Assembly (NCBI GenBank): GCA_036388295.1
Contig: DASVSC010000264.1
Coordinates: 1 to 12,827 of the forward strand
DNA from: RYN-431 sp036388295
Lineage (GTDB): Bacteria; Planctomycetota; Phycisphaerae; Tepidisphaerales; Tepidisphaeraceae
Length of the DNA: 12,827 nt
Direction of reading: 5' to 3'
This document shows positions 1 to 6,418 of this stretch, piece after piece. Position 1 is the stretch's first letter. Every line of letters begins with the position of its first letter. A program made the position numbers and the translations under genes. The notes beneath the pieces were generated by a model. It ran no database searches and was not told the origin of the DNA. It was given only the letters and a program-made list of their open reading frames with translations.

Positions 1-3000
1 GTGTTAGTGACCACCACCTGCCCGAGCGATGTAGTTCCGACGCTAGGCTTAGTGGCCCACGTCGTGCCCAGTTCGGTCCAAGAGGTGTCGTTTATATAAC
101 GGGCTTCAAGCACAAAGCCGTTCGGGTCGGTGCTATTGCTGCGGAAGCCTTCCATTGTCAGCGTGGCTGCCGTAGCAGTGCTGGTGATGCCGCTGATGTC
201 GAACCGCAAGTAGATTTCGCGATTGGTGCCAGTCGTCGACCCTTTTTTCGCCTGTAAGATATTGAAGTTGCCGTAATTTGTGGTCGTCGCAGCCTCATTC
301 ACCCATGCGTCCGCACTGACAATAGTTGAAACGTTGGCAACGGGGGCGCCGGTCGTAACGGTAGATTCATTGCTGGCAGAGGAATCACCGGCACTGTTCA
401 CTGCAAAGACGCGGTAGACATACGTGGTGTTGCTCACGATGTCTTTGTCAGTATAGGCCTGCACGCCAGGGGGCAGAATCGCGAGCGTGGCCCATGTGCC
501 ACCGGCGATCTTTCGTTCGAGACGTTCAGAAGCTTCGTTCGGTGCGTTGTCCGTCCACGTAAGCGAGACTGAGGTAGACGTCGCCGAACTTGTGAGCGCG
601 GTCGGTGCGGCCGGCAGCGAGATGGGCGTGGTCGCTGTGAACTCGTTGCTCGCGGGCGACGCACCGGCACTGTTTACGGCGACCACTCGGTATGCATATG
701 CACTGCCTTCGGACACATTGTTGTCCGTGTACGTGGTCAATGGGGACGCGGGCGTGGCAATCGTCTCCCAAGAGCCGCCGACGAGTTGCCGCTCGATGCT
801 ATAGCTAGTTTCGTTCGACGCATTGTCGGTCCAGGTGAGAGTAACGCTTGTCGGGGTTGCAGTGGCCGACAGGTTGCTCGGCGCGGAGGGTGTGATCGCC
901 GGCGTGTTCACTGTCAGCGTGTTGCTCGCCGCAGATGACCCGGCGGAGTTAACGGCCACTATCTGGTAGCTATAGGCTTGGTCCGGTGAGACGGATGCAT
1001 CCGTGTAGCTTGTCGAGTTCGAACTTCTGGTCGTCAGAGTGACCCAAGACCCCGCACCTTGACGCCGGCGAACCTCGAAGCCCGTCTCATTGTTCGAGTT
1101 GTCTGTCCAAGCTAGCGTCACAGAGTTCGACTGCACTGAGGACAAGCTGAGCCCTGATGGTGCGGACGGTGCGGTGATGGCCGTGAGGCCGAGCGACAAT
1201 TTCGGCTGGTTCGATGCTGCTTCCTTCGATGCAATCGACAGGAAGGCGCTCGCACCGCTGGTAGCACCGGCAATGGCAAACGCCATCGTGGTATTGCTCC
1301 CCAGTTGCGCCTTCACGTAGTCCGTGAGGTCGATCTGGTACAGGGCGTACGACGAATTCGGTGCCGCGCTGACAAAGCTCCCTCGTTCGCTTCCCAGCGA
1401 CGGCATGTTGTTGTACGTCACCCCAGTTTCCGTCCAGGACGTGCTGGGGACGTCATACACCTTAAATGTCAACGGGCCCGTGTCGTCGATATTATTTCGC
1501 TTGCCATAGATTTGCAGGACCGCAGAATTGACTGAGCCGTTGAGATTCGACAGGTCAAATTTAAAAAACGCGTAACGGTTAGTGGAGGTAGATCCACCAT
1601 TTTTGACATTCAACTCGGTAGCAGTTGTGCCATAATTCGTCGTTGGATTTAACGCCCACACGTAAGTATCAGCGGTTGGCGACAGGTTCGTCACCGGAAG
1701 CGTTGCGATGGTCGCAGTATTGCTCGCGGCCGATGATCCAGTGTTGTTGTCGGCGATAATCTGATAGCTGTAAGTGGTGCTGCCCGCTACTGTCGAGTCG
1801 GTGTATGTGGTTGCGTTGGCCGTAACGCTTCCAATAGTTTCCCATGACCCCGAACCCAGTCGGCGCTGAATGCGGAAAACATTCTCGTTATTGGAATTGT
1901 CACTCCAAGACAAAGAAACCGCGCCGGCTGCGGCTGTGGCTGTAAGGCCTGACGGAGCGGTCGGTGCTAAGGCTTCGGCGAGCGGCAAGTTCAGCGTGCT
2001 GGCAGCGGCCGTTACACGCGTTGTGACGCTGGAAACGGCTGTCGTGGAACCGCTGGCGGTAATGCTTACCGGATAATCGCCAGAAAAAACGATTGGCGTT
2101 GACGTCGCTGTGGGAGACAGGGAGTACTTGAGTGTATATTTGCCAGTGCTGTCACTCGTCCCCTGAGGCTCGTTAGAATCGAGCACCCCATCTTCGTCCT
2201 TGTCGATGAATACCACACGTCCGTTAACGGTTTTCTCGCCCGCTGTCGGCTCGTATTTTCCGTCTCCGTCTGTGTCATTGAACAAGACGCCGCTGATGCT
2301 GCCGTCTTTCCAAGCCGCAAACTTGCCATAAAAGTAATTTGTCTCGCGAAGAAACTTAACGCCAGAGGAGTTGGTCTGGATGGTCGCTAAGGCGGCGGCT
2401 CCATGAGATTTTGTACTAGTTGATGTATAATTGTCGACGGTCAAGCCGTAATAGAATGACGTCTCGTAGGTGTCGCGAACATTTGTAAACACGGCCGCAT
2501 TATCTTCTGACCACTTCCTCAAGGTCTCATCAGACCAAGGGTAAGGGTCAGGCGTCGCCGAACCTTGGTTATAATATTGCTGGTCCGCTGCCCATTCCGT
2601 GGAAATTACAGTCCTGCGTGTATCAGTTGGAAGTCGCGTAATAAACTGCTTCCCGACACGCGACACATAGGCGTTAAGGCCCGGCATTTGACTGGCACTT
2701 TGATACGGGTGGTAGTCCAGATAGTCCAGCTTCTTCATGTAGTCGGCCGGTATGTTTTGGGCCAGGTAGGTCAACGGGAAAGACGTTCCGCTGCCAATTC
2801 CAGACGACGGAAAAGCATGATAAGTTATGCTTCCCGCCGCCAACTCGGCGTCGACACCGCTTAGCGCATCGATGGAAGGCTTGAGAAAGTTGTCGATATA
2901 ATGTTGAAGGCGCTGCGTATCGCTAGCGGAGCTTGTATTGCCGATCGGGTAGTAGTTGTAGGTGTTGATCTCGTTGCCTATTGACCACAGATCAACAACC

Positions 3001-3443
3001 TGTCGGATGCTTTTGCCGTTCTTGCTGTAGTTTAGGACATTATTCAGATATCTTTTTAGAGTTTCGCCAGTCGGTATTAATGTCCCGCCCTCATCTGGCG
3101 AGAAGGTCACGGCAATTTTGAAGCCGCGGTTGCCATAAGCAGAACTTAGTGCGCTATCCAACTGGAGTACATTGCCCAAAAATTCTTGATTGTGCACGGA
3201 CAGTGACGAAGTGCCGTTAGGTATGGAAAGATATAGTCGGACTGAGTCAATCCCCAATTTTTTGATTTGTTCGACTGTCGAATCGCCTGTGGAATTGACA
3301 TTTAGAACGTCCGGTTTGAGTGCGCTACTGGTGAGCGTGGTACCAAGTGAGAAATGCGGTGTTATTGCGAACAGCTTGCGGTCTTCGAGACTCTCAATGA
3401 CGGCGGAAGTCGCAGACACGATGAATGAGGCGGGGCGCTTCAT
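1..3443 (-). CDS. Large secreted modular glycoside hydrolase-like protein (5' part, runs off window)
   Basis: One uninterrupted minus-strand frame of 1147 codons runs from ATG at 3443 off the left edge, so the C-terminus is missing. A Shine-Dalgarno-like GGGAAGG lies about 5 bases before the ATG. Seen in order: an N-terminal tag with ESLEDRKLFA (residues 17-26), like the planctomycete LEPR-XLL motif; a putative clan GH-A barrel (about 30-375) with SIGNEIN (E158, likely acid/base), DYLDYHPY and ISTEWA (E283, likely nucleophile); an SdrD_B/Cna-B-like segment (about 379-475) with calcium-loop-like DTDGDGKYE and DKDEDG; FN3 domain 1 (about 493-580); a DNRLRE/CBM96-like domain (about 586-752); three more FN3 domains (from about 759, 854 and 945), all with W-T/S-D-N-x-x-N-E; and a second DNRLRE-like domain from about 1035. 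Family knowledge suggests an exported polysaccharide-degrading or surface protein. The substrate and exact GH family are not recognisable by eye. It lies in the lower-GC, probably island, part of the window. Confidence 0.88.
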   Translation of the reverse strand, partial: MKRPASFIVSATSAVIESLEDRKLFAITPHFSLGTTLTSSALKPDVLNVNSTGDSTVEQIKKLGIDSVRLYLSIPNGTSSLSVHNQEFLGNVLQLDSALSSAYGNRGFKIAVTFSPDEGGTLIPTGETLKRYLNNVLNYSKNGKSIRQVVDLWSIGNEINTYNYYPIGNTSSASDTQRLQHYIDNFLKPSIDALSGVDAELAAGSITYHAFPSSGIGSGTSFPLTYLAQNIPADYMKKLDYLDYHPYQSASQMPGLNAYVSRVGKQFITRLPTDTRRTVISTEWAADQQYYNQGSATPDPYPWSDETLRKWSEDNAAVFTNVRDTYETSFYYGLTVDNYTSTSTKSHGAAALATIQTNSSGVKFLRETNYFYGKFAAWKDGSISGVLFNDTDGDGKYEPTAGEKTVNGRVVFIDKDEDGVLDSNEPQGTSDSTGKYTLKYSLSPTATSTPIVFSGDYPVSITASGSTTAVSSVTTRVTAAASTLNLPLAEALAPTAPSGLTATAAAGAVSLSWSDNSNNENVFRIQRRLGSGSWETIGSVTANATTYTDSTVAGSTTYSYQIIADNNTGSSAASNTATIATLPVTNLSPTADTYVWALNPTTNYGTTATELNVKNGGSTSTNRYAFFKFDLSNLNGSVNSAVLQIYGKRNNIDDTGPLTFKVYDVPSTSWTETGVTYNNMPSLGSERGSFVSAAPNSSYALYQIDLTDYVKAQLGSNTTMAFAIAGATSGASAFLSIASKEAASNQPKLSLGLTAITAPSAPSGLSLSSVQSNSVTLAWTDNSNNETGFEVRRRQGAGSWVTLTTRSSNSTSYTDASVSPDQAYSYQIVAVNSAGSSAASNTLTVNTPAITPSAPSNLSATATPTSVTLTWTDNASNETSYSIERQLVGGSWETIATPASPLTTYTDNNVSEGSAYAYRVVAVNSAGASPASNEFTATTPISLPAAPTALTSSATSTSVSLTWTDNAPNEASERLERKIAGGTWATLAILPPGVQAYTDKDIVSNTTYVYRVFAVNSAGDSSASNESTVTTGAPVANVSTIVSADAWVNEAATTTNYGNFNILQAKKGSTTGTNREIYLRFDISGITSTATAATLTMEGFRSNSTDPNGFVLEARYINDTSWTELGTTWATKPSVGTTSLGQVVVTN

Positions 3444-4240
3444 GGTAACCTTCCCAAGATAAGTGAGACGAACGGCTGGCTCGGGTACAAATGTGCTGAA
3501 TTGCAAGGTGTAGAACAAAGAAATGAAAGGGCAAAAGGCCGTTGAATCCTCCTACCCCCTACGTTCAAACGTCAAACGATCTTCTGCGAAGAATTGTCAT
3601 CAAACGACGTGTCCCTAAATCACGCCGCAGGTGACCGTTCGGTTCGACGGAAGTAGTGTACCAATGTGGATCTAGGAAAGACAAGCCGGATGTAGTATTT
3701 AAGCAGGATTAATTCAATCTTAACTCTTTTACAGCTTGTGGCATGCCTAAGGGTGCCGAATGGATTTTCGGAGCTGTCGACGGCTATTGTGATCATGCAG
3801 GTCCAGGATGGTGCCTTCAAAGAAGTGGTCTGTGGAAGCACCTTCAAGTCGGAAATCACTCGTGGCTGCGCTGACCACTGAAACTCTCGCCGATTTGTTC
3901 AGCCTGTGGAGAATGCTGAGCGTGATAGGCATGCATCGTCGATGTGGCGCGGCACACGAGGCCGTTCGACCGTTGTTCTCCTGCGTGTTGCTTCAAAAAG
4001 CAGCTTCTGTCGCTCCGTCAGCGTATAGGTGGTCGGGTATCGTCCAGGCAGGGCTGTCGTGGTGGCCTGTCCGATTTGTGCCCGGGCGAGGGATGACCCT
4101 GATATGTCAGGTGGCCATCATCCATCATGTATACGCAGTGTCGGCTCTTAAGCAGTAAGTGGTGCGCCCAGCAGAATCGCCGACGCGGCACACTATCGAC
4201 GTCTACGTCGCGGGCGCGATAGCGAGTCTTAGCTACCGTT

Positions 4241-4572
4241 TTAGGAGACCGGTTGCTGCGGCGCGACGATCGTCATGCCTGGGACGCCGTCGCACAAACG
4301 CGGACGGAATTATGTCATGTTGGCCTCGGTCGACGATTTCGGTTGTTGCGCGACAGGCATGAACTGACGGACGATAAGCTCTCAAAGGCGAATGAGATTA
4401 TCGACACCGACTTGTAGCTGCGGGGACAGTGGGCGGTGCGGCCGAGCAACCACTGGCTGCCGCTGCACATCAAGCTGGCCGACGCCGCACTCCATATGAC
4501 TGTTGCCTCGCCGTCGAGCGGCGTCCCGACCGCGGTGCGTGTCACTATCGAGGCTGAACGATCCGGTTAGCA
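4241..4572 (+). pseudogene. Coding-like frame with internal TAG, family unknown
   Basis: The frame starting at 4241 reads like real protein for about 58 codons (for example RDRHELTDDKLSKANEIID), hits TAG at 4415-4417, then continues protein-like (GQWAVRPSNHWLPLHIKLAD, VRVTIEAE) to a second TAG at about 4570. The charged, amphipathic composition on both sides of the first stop suggests one gene broken by a nonsense change. No start codon with a ribosome site is apparent. I do not recognise the family. It lies just upstream of the GHKL ATPase fragment and may have belonged to the same gene or operon, but that is a guess. Chance open reading in moderately GC-rich DNA is the main alternative. Confidence 0.3.
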
Positions 4573-4610
4573 CCGGCAAGAAGAACAATCTGTTCCTCGG
4601 CCAGCCTCGG

Positions 4611-4748
4611 CCAGTTGCAGAGGCGACAATTGTCGAGATTTCGATTCAGACGGTCGGAAAAGGCTCAGATCACTTCGTCCGCATTGTCGATGACGGGCAC
4701 GGGATGGACGATCAAGACGTGGAGGGAAGCTGGTTGCGGCTTGATTAG
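4611..4748 (+). pseudogene. GHKL (HATPase) ATP-binding domain fragment
   Basis: About 45 codons ending in TAG at 4746-4748 read as part of a GHKL-type ATP-binding fold. An EATIVEISI strand follows where the N-box helix should end. Then comes VRIVDDGHGMDD, matching the D-x-G-x-G-M (G1) ATP-binding loop of the Hsp90/MutL/HATPase_c_3 branch, and then DVEGSWLRLD, matching the V-x-x-x-W-L segment of that branch. The N-box with its catalytic Glu and Mg-binding Asn is missing upstream, and everything after the Trp segment is missing downstream. It is therefore a remnant of a much larger protein, not a working gene. Such domains occur in many systems, including defence-type ATPases, so the parent protein cannot be named. 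Confidence 0.45.
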
Positions 4749-4884
4749 GCCTGCATATCTGAGTCTCGGTTGCCGTCTCCGTTCGTCGGAGTATCTGCTC
4801 TGAGAGCATGTCATCGGCTTAGGAGACCGTTCTACAACATCCAGTGCCCTTAAACCCGGCCCTTCAATTATTTCCATACGTGCA

Positions 4885-4909
4885 AAAAGCCCGGAAAATC
4901 TGGGCTTTT
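4885..4909. terminator. Intrinsic terminator-like hairpin, possibly bidirectional
   Basis: AAAAGCCC (4885-4892) pairs perfectly with GGGCTTTT (4902-4909) around a 9-base loop. The stem carries A-run and T-run ends, so it could terminate in either direction. It lies just downstream of the GHKL remnant, where a plus-strand terminator for that lost gene would be expected. No intact gene now converges on it. Confidence 0.55.
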
Positions 4910-5209
4910 CGATAACCCCAAGGGGATTTGACCCCTGTTTTACCGATCACAGTATTTGCTGTTGCCCGTTTCCCAGCTTCAAACCCGGCCCAAATTGTCA
5001 GCAAAACATCGGCGACTACTCGCGGCTGTGATATGGGTCCGCTTCCTTACCGCCCTGGTTTTTAGAGGAAAGTCTTCCGTCTGTGACTTCAAATTTCCGT
5101 ATTTTGCCACAACCAGCAGCTTTCGGTCGCTACAGGTGGCGAAACTTCGAATTGCGTGATAAGCTCACTTTGTCGGTGTCTTTTGCGTGTTTTTGCGAGT
5201 TCGTTCGGT

Positions 5210-5254
5210 AGCCTACGAAGCTCGGGGCTGGAGGTTCGATCCCTCCCGGCTGCA
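5210..5254 (+). tRNA. 3' fragment of tRNA-Arg(ACG), probable attachment site
   Basis: This reads as the 3' part of a tRNA. There is an anticodon loop CTACGAA (5213-5219, anticodon ACG at 5215-5217), a 3' anticodon stem GCTCG, a 5-base variable loop, T-stem GGAGG (5230-5234), T-loop TTCGATC (5235-5241), T-stem CCTCC (5242-5246), 3' acceptor strand CGGCTGC (5247-5253) and discriminator A (5254), with no encoded CCA. It aligns closely with bacterial tRNA-Arg(ACG). The 5' part is absent: only the last three bases before the loop (AGC) fit the anticodon stem, and no GCAGCCG acceptor strand or D-arm lies upstream at the right distance. It is therefore a fragment and cannot give a working tRNA. tRNA 3' ends are classic integrase targets, so it most likely marks the far end (attR) of an element lying to the left. 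Confidence 0.8.
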
Positions 5255-5261
5255 TCTGAGG

Positions 5262-5286
5262 CGTTGATCGACCGATCAGCGTTTTT
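5262..5286 (+). terminator. Intrinsic terminator of the original tRNA-Arg locus
   Basis: An 8-pair stem (5262-5269 with 5274-5281, including one G-T wobble) closes a GACC loop and is followed directly by TTTTT (5282-5286). It lies 7 bases after the tRNA discriminator base, where a tRNA gene's terminator is expected. Its survival supports the idea that the fragment is the displaced original 3' end of the tRNA gene with its native downstream flank. Confidence 0.7.
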
Positions 5287-5300
5287 CCCTCCCGACACGG

Positions 5301-6140
5301 ATGTCGCTTTCGATTTGTATTCTCGCGTCGGGCTCGTCGGGCAATTGCTCGATGCTGCGCACGCCGGCCGGCGTGGTGCTGGTCGACGCGGGGCTCGGGC
5401 CGAGGACATTTGCCAAATCGATCGAAGCGACGGACGTATCGCTGAACGACGTGCGGGCCGTCGTGCTCACGCACCTGGATTCCGATCACTTCAAACGCAG
5501 CTGGGTCAAGCATTTCGTGAAGCGCGGCATCACGGTGCACGTGGCCGATAGCCATGCGGCAGACCTTGAGGACGAAACCGCCGCCCGCCTCGGGTCGCAG
5601 TTGCGGCCTTTCACGGCCGACGGGGCGTTTTCTCCGGTCGAGGGCGTCGTGTTTCAGCCGCTGGCGCTCGCCCACGACGACACCGGCTCCTTCGGCTACG
5701 TGATCGACGGCTACGGCGGGCGCATCGGGTTCGCCACCGACCTCGGGCACGTGCCGCCGGCGCTTATCGATCAATTCGATGACCTCGACATTCTCGCGAT
5801 CGAAAGCAATTACGACCCTGATCTGCAGCGCAACAGTGGCCGACCCTGGTTTTTGCAGAAGCGGATTACCGGCGGCAGTGGCCACCTGTCGAATCAGCAA
5901 GCCCTGGCGGCGGTGAAGTCGATCTTCGACCGGCACGACAAACGCCGTCTGCCCAGACACGTCGTGCTGCTGCACCGCAGCCGCGACTGCAATTGCCCGG
6001 ACCTGTTGCGCACGCTGTTCACGCGCGACAAGCGCATCGCGTCGCGGCTCGTGCTTGCCGAGCCGTATTCGCGCACCGAATGGCTGTGCGCCAGCACCGC
6101 CGACAGCGGCGTCGGCCGGCAAATGACGCTGGCGTTCTGA
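5301..6140 (+). CDS. YycJ/WalJ-like metallo-beta-lactamase-fold protein
   Basis: 279 residues, near the usual size for the YycJ (WalJ) branch of MBL-fold hydrolases, which are cytoplasmic and linked to nuclease or DNA-repair roles in Firmicutes. Family signatures seen: N-terminal ILASGSSGNCSML (residues 7-19), DAG (29-31), a metal motif THLDSDH (57-63), H125 in LAHDD, D147 in ATDLG, and GHLSN (194-198), the C-terminal hallmark. The motif is H-x-D-x-D-H where the family usually has H-x-H-x-D-H, so one metal ligand position carries Asp (D60). The ATG at 5301 is chosen because the conserved N-terminus follows it at once. No clear Shine-Dalgarno precedes it, and it starts only 15 bases after the tRNA terminator's T-run. 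It is the first core-like gene right of the proposed island edge. The fold is certain; the physiological substrate is not. Confidence 0.85.
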   Translation: MSLSICILASGSSGNCSMLRTPAGVVLVDAGLGPRTFAKSIEATDVSLNDVRAVVLTHLDSDHFKRSWVKHFVKRGITVHVADSHAADLEDETAARLGSQLRPFTADGAFSPVEGVVFQPLALAHDDTGSFGYVIDGYGGRIGFATDLGHVPPALIDQFDDLDILAIESNYDPDLQRNSGRPWFLQKRITGGSGHLSNQQALAAVKSIFDRHDKRRLPRHVVLLHRSRDCNCPDLLRTLFTRDKRIASRLVLAEPYSRTEWLCASTADSGVGRQMTLAF

Positions 6141-6166
6141 CCCAAACCGCATCGCCATTCACACAT

Positions 6167-6244
6167 GAGGCACGGCCCGCTTCAGCGGGCCTGTTTCCGA
6201 ACTTGCGGGGTCGAATACAGGCCCGCTGAAGCGGGCCGTGCCTC
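6167..6244. repeat. Long perfect inverted repeat, REPIN-like
   Basis: Two 28-base arms (6167-6194 and 6217-6244) are exact reverse complements around a 22-base spacer. Each arm contains its own near-palindrome, GGCCCGCTTCAGCGGGCC, able to form an 8-pair stem. The whole is thus two small GC-rich hairpins in opposite orientation, the architecture of REP doublets (REPINs). It lies 26 bases after the MBL-fold gene stop and has no T-run, so it is not a standard intrinsic terminator, though it could stabilise or end that transcript. Confidence 0.85.
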
Positions 6245-6308
6245 GCCTGATTTTCGGTTTTGGGTGACGTCTGGACCGCGCAGGCTTTGCCTGATGCGCA
6301 CAATTTGC

Positions 6309-6336
6309 TTGCCTTTTTTCCGAACGGGCGTACATT
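6309..6336 (+). promoter_or_regulatory. Weak sigma-70-type promoter candidate for the TPR/flagellar cluster
   Basis: TTGCCT (6309-6314) and TACATT (6331-6336) are separated by 16 bases and match the -35 and -10 consensus at 4 of 6 positions each. The site lies between the REPIN-like repeat and the TPR gene, in the only gap of useful length before the cluster. Such matches occur often by chance. Confidence 0.25.
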
Positions 6337-6418
6337 GCCGCCGGCTTTTCGACAGTGCGCCATGGACGGCGTACGGAAAGTCGCTCTTGCTCCGACGGTC
6401 CGGCCAAAGGATTTGGCG

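Larger units (their letters stand above)
3444..5209. other. Gene-poor stretch with decayed coding remnants
   Basis: About 1.75 kb with no open frame that reads as an intact protein. Short open frames occur on both strands (the longest about 116 codons), but none has recognisable motifs or a convincing ribosome site. What can be supported inside is listed separately: a coding-like frame broken by a stop, a GHKL ATPase fragment and a hairpin terminator. A candidate promoter for the leftward glycosidase gene reads TTGTCT (3684-3679) and TACACT (3660-3655) on the minus strand with an 18-base spacer. It matches consensus at only 8 of 12 positions and would leave a leader of about 210 bases, so it is weak. 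The stretch ends at the tRNA-Arg fragment, consistent with scar-rich DNA at an island edge. Confidence 0.6.

Noticed and set aside
560..1960. Tandem DNA repeats within the glycosidase gene
   Set aside because: The similarity is at protein level among diverged FN3 domains; the DNA copies differ too much to be recent duplications.
434..3462. Several plus-strand open frames of 60-105 codons
   Set aside because: All lie opposite one continuous 1147-codon frame with recognisable domains, so they are shadows.
4852..4991. Direct repeat of AAACCCGGCCC (4852-4862 and 4981-4991)
   Set aside because: Only 11 bases, with no flanking similarity or mobile gene between the copies; chance is a fair explanation.
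5178..5254. A complete tRNA gene, or one with a group I intron
   Set aside because: No D-arm or 5' acceptor strand lies upstream at normal spacing. An anticodon-loop intron would split the loop, but here the loop is contiguous.
5130..6158. 342-codon minus-strand open frame
   Set aside because: Antisense to the MBL-fold gene. Its PGGIEPP stretch is simply the reverse translation of the tRNA T-arm, a known false-gene signature.
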